In this document: positions 1-8,086 of the stretch, piece after piece
Layout: each line of letters begins with the position of its first letter
How positions within the stretch are numbered: the stretch's first letter is position 1
NCBI GenBank assembly: GCA_003501365.1
Contig: DNPP01000468.1
Coordinates: 15,825 to 37,127, forward strand
Reading direction: 5' to 3'
DNA: 21,303 bases
Source: Bacillota bacterium
Lineage (GTDB): Bacteria > Bacillota > UBA4882 > UBA8346
The notes under the pieces: generated by a model
The model's input: only the letters and a program-made list of their open reading frames with translations
Told to the model about the DNA's origin: nothing
Databases searched by the model: none
Position numbers and translations under genes: made by a program

Positions 1-87
1 AGTTTTTTTGAGCTGCAAATGGTAAACACCTCTCCCTCTATCTTTGCACATAAACCGGGCATTGGCAGAAAACGAAAAGAAGTTTAA
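1..87 (+). CDS. Possible 3' end of an upstream gene (partial)
   Basis: The frame starting at base 1 stays open for 28 codons and stops at TAA 85-87. The C-terminus is basic (GIGRKRKEV). It resembles nothing I recognise, and 28 open codons in AT-rich DNA can occur by chance. It could be the tail of a rightward gene that begins outside the window, with the hairpin at 227-267 as its terminator. Confidence 0.25.
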   Translation, partial: SFFELQMVNTSPSIFAHKPGIGRKRKEV

Positions 88-226
88 ATATCTTGAAATA
101 TATACGATAGGTTTTTGGTAATTATGCCAAGATGGATGGCTTCGTTTGATTAAATGGAGGCTAAGTTTTCGATATTGATTAAAGCAATCGATCGTATAAT
201 TCATATATTTTCACGACTGCCATGGA

Positions 227-267
227 AACAAAGAATCCCTTCCTAAATCATGAAGGGATTCTTTGTT
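227..267. terminator. 16-bp perfect stem hairpin, probable shared terminator
   Basis: Bases 227-242 and 252-267 form a perfect 16-bp inverted repeat around a 9-nt loop. The right side is followed by a T-rich stretch (TTTGTTTTT). The hairpin lies about 60 nt after the stop of the leftward radical SAM gene and could also end a rightward gene entering from the left edge. The leftward side lacks a clean T-run, so use on that strand is less certain. Confidence 0.5.
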
Positions 268-330
268 CAAAGATTTGTTTTTGGCGATTGGTGATTTAAG
301 TCCGGTCAAACGGTTTATGGAATTTCCATA

Positions 331-1422
331 CTATTCATTTTGAGTTTCCTTCAGTAATGAATTGACCCATTCTCGGTTTTCCCAAAGGGCGCAACCGCCG
401 GTAGTTTCTTTGAGACGGTCATGACTGTTGCGGATGGTTTCCAATAATCTTGATTTCAAGGCATCCTTCAGGGATACCTTATTCAGATTAGTGTCGGAGT
501 ATGGGGAAAAAGGGCAGGGTTCAAGGTTTCCGTCCGGACTAATGTGAATAAATCCACGTCCAGCCGCTAAACATCCTCCAAATTGTTCTTCATCACCGGG
601 GAATGCTATAAATAAAGACGGGAATTGAAGTCGCATTCTTTGAGTTGCCTGAAGCAGTTCTTTTCGCTGTTGTTCCGATAGAACCCAATCTGCGGTTGTT
701 TCTTTTACCGGCACATATTCGACATAAAAGAATAGTCTGCAACCGTGTTGGTGCAAGTCTTTTACAAAGGGTTCGCCCGTTATGGTTTTGAAATTCATCC
801 GGGTAACCGTCAGTGAAACACCGTAAAAAATATGATTGTCTTGCAGTAACGGGAGGATTTGGTTTAACTTTTGAGATACTCCCGCACCACGGCGTCCGTC
901 CGTATCTTCGGCATCCCCTTCAATGCTGATCACCGGAACGATGTTTTTGTGTTTTTTAAAAAAACCGATCAGCTTATCGTTGATTAATAAACCGTTGCTG
1001 AAAACCGGAAAGATAATCTCCGGAAAACCGGCGGCTATCTCCAGGATTTCCGGACGGATAAGCGGTTCGCCCCCGGCCAGCAGGGATATTCCTATCCCTA
1101 AGCTCCTGGCTTCAGCGATGATCTCTCGCAGTCTGCCGGTACTCAACTCCGTATCGCTGGAATGGTGATGGGCCTGGGCGTAACACCCTTTACAGCGAAG
1201 ATTGCATTGATGGGTTATACTGAGAATCATAAACGGCGGTACGCCAATCCCCTTTTTTTGCCACTTATGCCGGAGAATTGCCGCTTTTCTCTGCCGAAAG
1301 ATGGTCTGCAGCAGAAAAAAAGCTTGGGATAGGTCCTCCTTACACGAGATTGTCAGGGCATCCTTAAAGAGTCTACCGATGGACTGGTTCATTAGTTGTA
1401 TGTAATTTTGATTTTGGGACAT
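331..1422 (-). CDS. Radical SAM/SPASM-like protein, orphan
   Basis: This 363-aa protein has the radical SAM signature CxxxCxxC at C73, C77 and C80 (CNLRCKGC), which binds the 4Fe-4S cluster that cleaves S-adenosylmethionine, and the GGEP motif at about 116-119. C-terminal cysteines (FGGC, EPCPF and GGCALW contexts) suggest auxiliary cluster binding of the SPASM/twitch type. About 60 residues of helical sequence precede the radical SAM core. The start is supported by AAAGGAG about 8 nt upstream. SPASM proteins usually modify peptides or proteins or mature enzymes, but no precursor peptide or partner enzyme is recognisable beside it, so the substrate is unknown. The gene stands alone: the neighbouring polymerase cassette points the other way. 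Confidence 0.85.
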   Translation of the reverse strand: MSQNQNYIQLMNQSIGRLFKDALTISCKEDLSQAFFLLQTIFRQRKAAILRHKWQKKGIGVPPFMILSITHQCNLRCKGCYAQAHHHSSDTELSTGRLREIIAEARSLGIGISLLAGGEPLIRPEILEIAAGFPEIIFPVFSNGLLINDKLIGFFKKHKNIVPVISIEGDAEDTDGRRGAGVSQKLNQILPLLQDNHIFYGVSLTVTRMNFKTITGEPFVKDLHQHGCRLFFYVEYVPVKETTADWVLSEQQRKELLQATQRMRLQFPSLFIAFPGDEEQFGGCLAAGRGFIHISPDGNLEPCPFSPYSDTNLNKVSLKDALKSRLLETIRNSHDRLKETTGGCALWENREWVNSLLKETQNE

Positions 1423-1493
1423 TCGCTCTTCTCCTTTTTGCCGATTTCAAAAGCCCGTGCAAGAGAGACTTTGGATTAAATCTCCCCATTATT

Positions 1494-1528
1494 ACTGAAA
1501 AAATCGCCCGACATACCAAGGGCGATTT
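1494..1528 (-). terminator. Leftward Rho-independent terminator
   Basis: AAATCGCCC (1501-1509) pairs with GGGCGATTT (1520-1528) around a 10-nt loop. Read leftwards, the stem runs into TTTTTT. It lies 28 nt after the stop of a possible leftward micro-ORF (1556-1660) and about 80 nt upstream of the radical SAM start. It could therefore end the micro-ORF transcript or act as an attenuator in the radical SAM leader. Confidence 0.6.
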
Positions 1529-1555
1529 CATTGCGAATTTAGTATAGACTATAAA

Positions 1556-1660
1556 TTATCTTTGATAAAAAATAACACAATTTTTTCCATTATTCAAGTT
1601 AAATTCTCCTAAAGATTTGTACGACATTTCACCAGTCAAGTTATTATTTGCTGCAAACAT
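1556..1660 (-). CDS. Possible 34-aa protein or gene remnant
   Basis: An ATG-started leftward frame encodes 34 residues, beginning MFAANNNLTGEMSY and ending CVIFYQR. The composition is protein-like rather than simple AT-rich noise. A clear terminator follows 28 nt after the stop, which is the main support. No Shine-Dalgarno site is visible before the ATG. The frame also continues upstream for six sense codons before a stop, so this may be the surviving C-terminal piece of a lost gene. I do not recognise a family. Confidence 0.3.
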   Translation of the reverse strand: MFAANNNLTGEMSYKSLGEFNLNNGKNCVIFYQR

Positions 1661-1767
1661 AAATGAGGGTTTAATTATTTAGGAAATTATAAAGAAATTT
1701 TACTCATCACTTTGTGTTTTTTACCATGAAAAGCGGAACAGAAACAGCGTAGATTTTAAAAACATTC

Positions 1768-1796
1768 TTGCAAAATTTCCGCTCAGGATATAAAAT
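1768..1796 (+). promoter_or_regulatory. Sigma-A-type promoter of the SOS cassette
   Basis: A -35-like TTGCAA (1768-1773) and a -10-like TAAAAT (1791-1796) are separated by 17 bp. The LexA box begins 7 bp after the -10, where bound LexA would cover the start point. Confidence 0.5.
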
Positions 1797-1802
1797 GACA
1801 TC

Positions 1803-1814
1803 GAACAGATGTTC
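1803..1814 (+). promoter_or_regulatory. LexA (DinR) SOS box
   Basis: GAACAGATGTTC is a perfect match to the Bacillota LexA consensus GAAC-N4-GTTC. It sits between the -10 element and the ribosome site of the Y-family polymerase gene, 35 bp before its ATG. This is the standard arrangement for repression until DNA damage triggers LexA self-cleavage. Confidence 0.85.
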
Positions 1815-1849
1815 TAATAATTTTTGAAGGAGGCGACCGAAGAATAAAC

Positions 1850-3376
1850 ATGAATAACAGAACCTATATTGCAATCGACTTAAAATCATTCTACGCTTCG
1901 GTCGAGTGTGTGGAACGAGGGCTTGATCCGTTGACCACTAACCTTGTTGTCGCTGACGCAAGCCGTACCGAAAAAACCATTTGTCTCGCCGTTTCGCCCT
2001 CCCTCAAAGCATATGGCATTCCCGGTAGGGCGAGGTTGTTTGAGGTCGTGCAGAAGGTCAAGGAAGCAAATGCGGCACGACTGCGTAAAGCACCAGGACG
2101 AGCTTTTTCCGGCGTTTCCTGCAACGATACTGAATTGAAATCCTCACCGGGTCTCTCGTTGGACTACATTGTTGCTCCACCGCGGATGGCGTATTATATA
2201 AAGTACAGCACGCAGATTTACAATATTTATTTGAAGTACATCGCGCCCGAAGATATCCATGTCTACTCCATCGACGAGGTATTCCTTGACGCTACCGATT
2301 ATCTGAACACCTACAATCTTTCAGCCTGTGAGCTTGCCACGAAAATGATTCTGGATGTACTCAAAACAACCGGCATTACAGCGACGGCGGGAATTGGTAC
2401 AAACCTGTACCTTAGCAAGATCGCTATGGATATTCAGGCAAAGCACATACCTGCTGATAACAACGGTATGCGGATCGCTGAGCTGGACGAAATGAGCTAC
2501 CGTCACGCCCTGTGGTCACATCGGCCTCTAACAGACTTCTGGCGCGTTGGAAAAGGATATGCCAAGAAACTGGAGGAACAAGGCCTCTTGACGATGGGAG
2601 ATATTGCAAGATGCTCTCTCGGTAAACCTGCCGATTACTACAACGAGGATTTACTGTACAAGCTGTTCGGGATCAACGCGGAATTATTGATCGACCATGC
2701 GTGGGGTTGGGAGCCATGCAAGATTTCCGATATTAAAGCGTATAAGCCAAACACAAATAGTCTCGGATCGGGACAAGTGCTGCACTGTGCCTATACTTTT
2801 GGCAAAGCGAAACTGATAGTGCGGGAAATGACGGATCTGCTGGTACTTGATCTGGTAGATAAAAGGCTTGTGACCGACCAGCTTGTTTTGACGGTCGGAT
2901 ATGATATCGATAATCTAACAAACCCGGAGATAAAGAAATCATATCACGGGGCAATCACCACTGACCACTACGGACGAGCCGTTCCGAAATCCGCGCATGG
3001 TTCAGTAAATCTTGGCAGACAGACCTCCTCTACAAAGCTAATCCTGGATGCCGTTACAGAGTTGTTTGAACGCATCGTTGACAAAAATCTCTTGATCAGA
3101 AGAGTCAACATCACAGCGAATCATATTGTTGATGAGACAACTGTTCAAAAGACGAACAACTTTGAACAGCTTGATCTTTTTACGGATTATGCGGCTGCAC
3201 AGACGAAAAAAGAGGATGAAGAAGCAGCTAAGCTTGTACGGGAAAAAAAGATGCAGCAAGCAATGCTGGAGATAAAAAAGAAACACGGTAAGAACGCCAT
3301 TCTAAAGGGTATGAATCTGGAGGAAGGCGCTACCACCGTAGACCGGAACAGGCAGATTGGAGGTCACAAGGCATGA
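1850..3376 (+). CDS. Y-family translesion DNA polymerase (UmuC/DinB-like, YqjW/UvrX type)
   Basis: This 508-aa error-prone polymerase is expected to copy past damaged bases. The catalytic carboxylates are D10 (AIDLKSFYASVE) and D142-E143 (YSIDEVFLD). Y15 occupies the steric-gate position that excludes ribonucleotides. A canonical sliding-clamp motif, QLDLF, is at 440-444, followed by a charged tail (KNAILKGMNLEEGATT) typical of clostridial UmuC-like proteins. GGAGG precedes the ATG. The LexA box at 1803-1814 indicates SOS control. The stop overlaps the start of the YolD-like gene (ATGA), so the two are translationally coupled. The gene looks richer in GC than its flanks, which may reflect transfer; such cassettes are common on mobile elements. 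Family assignment is secure; equivalence to polymerase IV or V is not. Confidence 0.93.
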   Translation: MNNRTYIAIDLKSFYASVECVERGLDPLTTNLVVADASRTEKTICLAVSPSLKAYGIPGRARLFEVVQKVKEANAARLRKAPGRAFSGVSCNDTELKSSPGLSLDYIVAPPRMAYYIKYSTQIYNIYLKYIAPEDIHVYSIDEVFLDATDYLNTYNLSACELATKMILDVLKTTGITATAGIGTNLYLSKIAMDIQAKHIPADNNGMRIAELDEMSYRHALWSHRPLTDFWRVGKGYAKKLEEQGLLTMGDIARCSLGKPADYYNEDLLYKLFGINAELLIDHAWGWEPCKISDIKAYKPNTNSLGSGQVLHCAYTFGKAKLIVREMTDLLVLDLVDKRLVTDQLVLTVGYDIDNLTNPEIKKSYHGAITTDHYGRAVPKSAHGSVNLGRQTSSTKLILDAVTELFERIVDKNLLIRRVNITANHIVDETTVQKTNNFEQLDLFTDYAAAQTKKEDEEAAKLVREKKMQQAMLEIKKKHGKNAILKGMNLEEGATTVDRNRQIGGHKA

Positions 3377-3816
3377 CGAGGACATATGACGACATCATCA
3401 ATCTACCTCACCATGTCTCTATGACACGCCCTCATATGACTGCTATCGACCGGGCAGCTCAGTTTTCCCCCTTCGCCGCATTGATCGGCTATGATTCCGC
3501 CATCAAAGAAATCGCAAGACTGACTGACAAGAGAGTAGAATTGGACGAATATCTAAAGGATGCTTTGAACGATAGGCTGCAAATCATAGCCGATCGGATT
3601 AAAGAGCATCCCGAAATCGCAATCACCTACTTTCAGCTGGATGCGAAGAAGAATGGCGGTGCCTATGTCACTGCTATCAGTACGGTCAAAAGGATAGACG
3701 AATATGAACGAGTTATCTTTATGACCGATGGCACAGCGATCCCCATTGACGAGATAATCAGCATAGATGGGCAGATATTTGAAACCATGGTGTTTCATTC
3801 GTGTGAGAGTGAATAA
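3373..3816 (+). CDS. YolD-like protein, partner of the Y-family polymerase
   Basis: This 147-aa protein carries the family hallmark DRAAQFSPFAALIGYD at 26-41, followed by an acidic-basic helix (IARLTDKRVELDEY) and a C-terminal part with beta-strand character (VKRIDEYERVIF). YolD-like proteins are encoded beside UmuC-like polymerases in Bacillota and have been proposed to stand in for UmuD, although no enzymatic activity is known. The ATGA overlap with the polymerase stop indicates coupled translation and a shared SOS promoter. No clear terminator follows directly; the next strong hairpins are at 3969-4043. Confidence 0.85.
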   Translation: MTRTYDDIINLPHHVSMTRPHMTAIDRAAQFSPFAALIGYDSAIKEIARLTDKRVELDEYLKDALNDRLQIIADRIKEHPEIAITYFQLDAKKNGGAYVTAISTVKRIDEYERVIFMTDGTAIPIDEIISIDGQIFETMVFHSCESE

Positions 3817-4284
3817 CGAAAAATTCCTGTTTATAAATAACACGAATTCTATTTTACTTCTAATTAAGAACTCAACTTTCGCAGAACAAAAACCGAGTTA
3901 AACCATTTAATTTACGGATAAAATTAACCTGGGGAATATATATTGACTTAAAATTTTTAAAAGCAAGTGCAGCATGCCAATGCTGCCAGGGGCGCGGGGG
4001 TGTCCCCCGCAACTATCGTTTTTATTTCCCCTCCTGGGAGGGGATTAAGGGGTGGTGGACAAATTTTTTAACATCCACAATTTTTTCTTCCTTTTCAAAT
4101 ATCCTACACGGTTTGATGTTTAATTTTAAGGTGTGAAAGATGAGTTAAGAAGAATCATTAAATTTATTTCATACATGAACTTAAATCTTTACGTTTCATA
4201 CGATTCTCCTACTTTTATAAAATTTGAAATGAGAAGTTCCCGGATTTCCATCATTTAAATAGAAAGTTCTGAAGAGTCCATTTA
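3817..4284. other. Intergenic region without a supported gene
   Basis: Apart from the three-hairpin block at 3969-4043, this 468-bp stretch is AT-rich. It shows no reading frame with a ribosome site and no RNA gene that I recognise. The genes on both sides converge on it. Confidence 0.6.
3969..4043. repeat. Cluster of three short GC-rich hairpins
   Basis: Three inverted repeats lie in 75 bp. GCAGCAT/ATGCTGC spans 3969-3986 (4-nt loop), GCGGGGG/CCCCCGC spans 3994-4010 (3-nt loop), and CCCCTCC/GGAGGGG spans 4028-4043 (2-nt loop). The second is followed by a T-rich run (CGTTTTTATTT) and could terminate rightward transcription from the polymerase/YolD cassette. The block is much richer in GC than the AT-rich flanks, as expected of a dispersed intergenic repeat, but only one copy is in the window. 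Confidence 0.6.
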
Positions 4285-4995
4285 CTACATTGTTACCTTT
4301 ACTGTAAACCGTGATACGGTTTTGTTTAGGATTTTTTTATCTTTAAATATGAATCCCAAAATAACTAGTACGCAGACTATCATCAATTCAATCCATAAAA
4401 GCTGGTAATTTTGTTCCCGAAGATTGGCCCCGATGTATGAAGAAATGATAATACTGGGAGTTCTGGCGGCCAGGATGATAAGCAGCGATTTTAAAAATTT
4501 GGTTGTAGTTAAGCCGACAACATAGGTAAGAGCGTCTTTGGGAAACCCGGGGATTAAAAAAAGCATAAAGGAAATACCGTCAAAGAGCGGTTTTTGTTGG
4601 ATATTATCAAATTTTTGCAGATATTTTGAAGGTATCAGGTTTTTCATCAACGGCATTCCAAAATATCGGGCCAGCCAAAATGAGAAGAGGGTGCCGAGAG
4701 AAATTACCACCCATGTGCATGCCGCTCCCGCAATCGCACCGTAGAGATATCCCCCGCCGAATAATAACGCTTCACTGGGAATGGGGGTCATAATCATAAC
4801 TAAAGTCAGCAGGGCAATATAGATTAACATGCTGAAAGGCCCATAAAACTCCAGCCAATGTTTTAATTTGGCGGGACTATTGATCATGGCAATGATGATG
4901 GGTCCTCCTTTTACGGAAAGGAATATTAGTAAAGAAAAGCTGACTCCCAAAGAAATTAATCGATATAAAAAGGGCTTTTTGATTATTGACTTCAT
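4285..4995 (-). CDS. TVP38/TMEM64-family membrane protein (VTT domain)
   Basis: This polytopic inner-membrane protein of about 236 aa belongs to the VTT/DedA-like superfamily, some members of which move lipids between membrane leaflets. Visible features are an N-terminal membrane segment, the re-entrant TPIPSEALLFGGG motif at about 71-83 and the family signature PGFPKDALTYVVGLT at about 149-163, with further hydrophobic helices to the C-terminus. An upstream ATG at 5013 lacks a ribosome site. The ATG at 4995 has GGAG 5 nt before it, so I start there (MKSIIKKP). The gene is monocistronic and leftward. Its substrate cannot be told from sequence. No strong terminator was found downstream. Confidence 0.85.
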   Translation of the reverse strand: MKSIIKKPFLYRLISLGVSFSLLIFLSVKGGPIIIAMINSPAKLKHWLEFYGPFSMLIYIALLTLVMIMTPIPSEALLFGGGYLYGAIAGAACTWVVISLGTLFSFWLARYFGMPLMKNLIPSKYLQKFDNIQQKPLFDGISFMLFLIPGFPKDALTYVVGLTTTKFLKSLLIILAARTPSIIISSYIGANLREQNYQLLWIELMIVCVLVILGFIFKDKKILNKTVSRFTVKVTM

Positions 4996-5398
4996 GCATT
5001 CTCCGGAAATCATTTTGATTTAATATTACTTACTCCCTGTACAAGTATATTTGATGAATTTAAAGCAGGGGTTATGATTGGATTAAAAATGGGAACGGGA
5101 TAAAAAATCGTTATAGGTTATACGACATTCGACTTGACCATTCCTCAGTATTCTGAACAGCAAAGCCGAAATGAATTGGATGATTGTAAAAGAAAAATTT
5201 TGATAGAGCAAAATAAAAAAAATATGGGGTAATCCAGCCTAAATTTTTTATATTTTTCCGGACTTCTAAAAGGATTTTTCTGCTGCTCAATCGAAAGCTT
5301 GAAGTCATTATCGGATAATAATGATCTCGGGCATAAATTCTTGGTCAGAGTCTGATTGCCGGTGATCAACCAAAGCATGTTGTAAGGAGAGTATTCTC
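4996..5398. other. Divergent intergenic region
   Basis: This 403-bp, mostly AT-rich stretch separates the leftward VTT gene from the rightward molybdenum hydroxylase and presumably holds both promoters. A 7-bp inverted repeat (TCATTAT/ATAATGA, 5305-5324) is the only notable structure and could be an operator. I see no molybdenum-cofactor or purine riboswitch core. Confidence 0.5.
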
Positions 5399-7957
5399 AT
5401 GTTTACATTGACAGTCAACGGTAACTCCGTTGAAACATTGCAGGATAAAAATTTAATGGTTTTTTTACGGGATGATTTGCGGCTTACTTCGGTAAAGGAT
5501 GGCTGTAGTGAAGGCGCATGCGGTGCTTGCACTGTGCTGATTGACGGTAAAAAAGTTAAAGCCTGTATCCCCAAAATATCTGCACTTGTTGGTAAGTCAA
5601 TCATTACGGTCGAGGGACTGTCGGAACGGGAAAAGGCTGTATATGTGTATTGCTTTTCGGAAGCGGGGGCGGTCCAGTGCGGTTATTGTATTCCCGGCAT
5701 GGTAATTTCCGCCAAGAGTCTACTGGATAATAATTTGACTCCAACCCGCGAACAGGTTAAGCAGGCCATCAAAGGGAACCTCTGCCGGTGCACCGGTTAT
5801 GTGAAAATTGAAGAGGCGATTTTGAATGCCGCAAAGTTTTTTCGGGATAAGCTGCCGATTCCGCCGCGCGAAACCGCAGCCCCGCTCAACCAGCGTTTTA
5901 AGCGGGTAGATGCCGCCGAAAAGATTCTCGGTACCGGCGAGTTCGTCGACGATCTGATCGTACCGGGAATGATCTATGCTAAGGCACTGCGTACAAAATA
6001 CCCGCGTGCCGTGATTAATAAGATTGATCTAAGCAAGGCGCTGGCCCATCCTGATTGTGTCCGCATTCTTACCGAAAAGGATGTCCCCAATAAAAAAATC
6101 GGACATCTGGTGAAGGATTGGGACGTGATGATTGCCGAAGGAGGAACTACGCGGTATATCGGTGATGCTATCGCGTTGGTTGCCACCAATCATAAGGAAA
6201 CGCTCGATGAGGTACTATCCCTGATCGAAGTTGATTATAGCGAACTGACTCCGGTAACTTGTCCGACCGATGCGCTTAAGGCGGATGCGCCGCTTATTCA
6301 CGAGCAAGGCAACATCATGCGTAAGGAAGTACTCAAACGCGGCAACGCTGATCAGGCGATCAAAGATTCCAAGTTTGTGGTGACCCGCAAATATAAAACT
6401 CCTTTTAACGATCATGCTTTTATGGAACCGGAATGTGCCATCGCTATGCCGGAGGGCGACGAAGGACTCTTGCTTTATACAGGGTCCCAGTCGGTATATG
6501 ATGAGCGACGAGAGATCTCCCATATGTTGGGGATTGCGGAAGAAAAAGTCCACTGTCAGTCTAAACTGGTGGGGGGCGGTTTCGGCGGTAAAGAGGATAT
6601 GAGTGTCCAGCATCATGCGGCGTTAATGGCTTGGTATACCAAAAAACCGGTAAAGGTGAAGTTTTCCCGGCAGGAAAGTTTGAACTATCACACTAAACGC
6701 CATGCCATGGAGATGGAATTCACTACCGCCTGTGACCGGAACGGCATTCTTACCGCCATGAAAGCGATTTTGATCGCCGATACCGGCGCTTATGCCTCGC
6801 TGGGGGGGCCCGTTTTACAAAGGGCCTGTACTCATGCTGCAGGGCCCTATAATTATCAGAACATCGATATCCTTGGTATATCGGTATATACTAATAATGT
6901 AGTGGGTGGCGCATATCGAGGCTTTGGCGTGACTCAGAGCTGCTTTGCCACGGAAAACAATATTAATCTGTTAGCAGAAATGGTCGGAATTTCGCCCTGG
7001 GAAATTCGGTACCGTAATGCGATTCGCCCCGGTCAGATACTGCCCAACGGACAGATTGCCGACCAGAATTGTGCGATGGCCGAGTGCCTGGAGGCGGTCA
7101 AGGAAGTCTATGAGTCGCATCCTTATGCCGGAATTGCCTGTGCTTTTAAAAACAGCGGCACCGGTGTGGGGCTTAAAGACATTGGGCGTTGTCTGCTTTC
7201 GGTGGAAAATGGTATCGTGCACATTAGGACCTCTGCCGCTTGTATGGGTCAAGGGATTGCCACGATGTGTACTCAAATGCTGTGTCAGGAAACCGCTCTC
7301 GATCCGGCGCTGACTTACCATGAACGCCCGGATACAATTCGTACACCCAATGCCGGAACGAGCACTGCTTCCAGACAGACCGTATTAACCGGAGAAGCGA
7401 CACGACGCGCCGCGCAGAAATTAGGAGCCGAGTTGAAAGCCGGTAAAACCCTTGCGGATCTCGAGGGACTGGAGTTTTACGGCGAATTTTCAGCCGTCAC
7501 CGATCCGATGGGCGCCCCCAAAGATTTCCCGGTTAGTCATGTCAGTTACAGTTATGCCGCCCAAGTCGTAGTTTTGGACCAGCAAGGGAAGGTGGAAAAA
7601 GTGGTTGCCGCTTATGATGTCGGTACGCCGGTCAATATCCAGTCCGTTGAAGGCCAGATCGAAGGCGGGATTATTATGGGATTAGGTTTTGCGCTTACAG
7701 AGGATTTTCCGGTAAAAGACGGATATCCTCAAGTCAAGTTCGGTACGATCGGTTTGATGCGCGCAACCGACACACCGGAGATTGAGGTTAAACTGGTGCA
7801 ATCAAAGGGTGAAAAGCTACCCTATGCTTTTGGCGCCAAAGGAGTCGGTGAGCTGTGCTTAATCCCGACTTCCCCGGCTTGTTCCCATGCCTATTATCGT
7901 TTCGACGGGAAATTTCGGACCTCGTTACCGCTTAAAGAAACGTATTATAAAAAGTAA
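5399..7957 (+). CDS. Molybdenum hydroxylase, selenium-dependent xanthine dehydrogenase type
   Basis: This 852-aa protein fuses two parts. Residues 1-155 hold two 2Fe-2S clusters: C36, C41, C44 and C56 (plant-ferredoxin type), and C94, C97, C129 and C131 (CGYC...CRCTGY). Residues from about 165 on form the molybdopterin-binding hydroxylase, with GGFGGKED at 393-400, GAYRGFG at 504-510 and the active-site Glu at E818 in AFGAKGVGEL. The length, the lack of an FAD domain and the C-terminal AYYRFDGKF match the family called selenium-dependent xanthine dehydrogenase, in which selenium is a labile ligand rather than selenocysteine. It should hydroxylate a purine, another N-heterocycle or an aldehyde. 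AAGGAG lies 9 nt before the ATG. A terminator separates it from the gntR locus. No FAD subunit, cofactor-maturation or selenium gene is nearby, so substrate and electron acceptor are open. Confidence 0.88.
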   Translation: MFTLTVNGNSVETLQDKNLMVFLRDDLRLTSVKDGCSEGACGACTVLIDGKKVKACIPKISALVGKSIITVEGLSEREKAVYVYCFSEAGAVQCGYCIPGMVISAKSLLDNNLTPTREQVKQAIKGNLCRCTGYVKIEEAILNAAKFFRDKLPIPPRETAAPLNQRFKRVDAAEKILGTGEFVDDLIVPGMIYAKALRTKYPRAVINKIDLSKALAHPDCVRILTEKDVPNKKIGHLVKDWDVMIAEGGTTRYIGDAIALVATNHKETLDEVLSLIEVDYSELTPVTCPTDALKADAPLIHEQGNIMRKEVLKRGNADQAIKDSKFVVTRKYKTPFNDHAFMEPECAIAMPEGDEGLLLYTGSQSVYDERREISHMLGIAEEKVHCQSKLVGGGFGGKEDMSVQHHAALMAWYTKKPVKVKFSRQESLNYHTKRHAMEMEFTTACDRNGILTAMKAILIADTGAYASLGGPVLQRACTHAAGPYNYQNIDILGISVYTNNVVGGAYRGFGVTQSCFATENNINLLAEMVGISPWEIRYRNAIRPGQILPNGQIADQNCAMAECLEAVKEVYESHPYAGIACAFKNSGTGVGLKDIGRCLLSVENGIVHIRTSAACMGQGIATMCTQMLCQETALDPALTYHERPDTIRTPNAGTSTASRQTVLTGEATRRAAQKLGAELKAGKTLADLEGLEFYGEFSAVTDPMGAPKDFPVSHVSYSYAAQVVVLDQQGKVEKVVAAYDVGTPVNIQSVEGQIEGGIIMGLGFALTEDFPVKDGYPQVKFGTIGLMRATDTPEIEVKLVQSKGEKLPYAFGAKGVGELCLIPTSPACSHAYYRFDGKFRTSLPLKETYYKK

Positions 7958-8004
7958 GTCGGATTATAAAGATTATCCGGCTTGATCCCCAAAAAAATTT
8001 TTTT
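7956..8004 (+). terminator. Probable terminator after the molybdenum hydroxylase
   Basis: AAGTCGGAT (7956-7964) pairs with ATCCGGCTT (7975-7983), with one G-U pair. A run of seven T at 7998-8004 follows after a 14-nt gap. The stem overlaps the stop codon. The distance between stem and T-run makes it imperfect. Confidence 0.45.
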
Positions 8005-8057
8005 ATGTAAATTATTATGGCAGGATTTTGTTAATAAGCAATGAATATATAGTATAT

Positions 8058-8072
8058 TGTCGACAAATGACA
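8058..8072 (+). promoter_or_regulatory. Operator 1 of the GntR-type regulator
   Basis: TGTCGACAAATGACA contains the perfect palindrome TTGTCGACAA (8057-8066) and matches operator 2 at 13 of 15 positions. It lies between AT-rich promoter-like sequence (TATAGTATATT) and the ribosome site of the regulator gene, so binding would give autoregulation. TTGT-N2-ACAA palindromes are typical of FCD-type GntR operators. Confidence 0.65.
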
Positions 8073-8086
8073 AAGGGAGAACTATA

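Noticed and set aside
4996..5398. Possible molybdenum-cofactor or purine riboswitch before the molybdenum hydroxylase
   Set aside because: I could not find the conserved core of either class; only a small 7-bp inverted repeat is visible.
8057..8086. TTG at 8057 as the gntR start
   Set aside because: It lies inside the TTGTCGACAA operator and has no ribosome site; ATG 8087 has GGGAG at good spacing and the family's usual N-terminus.
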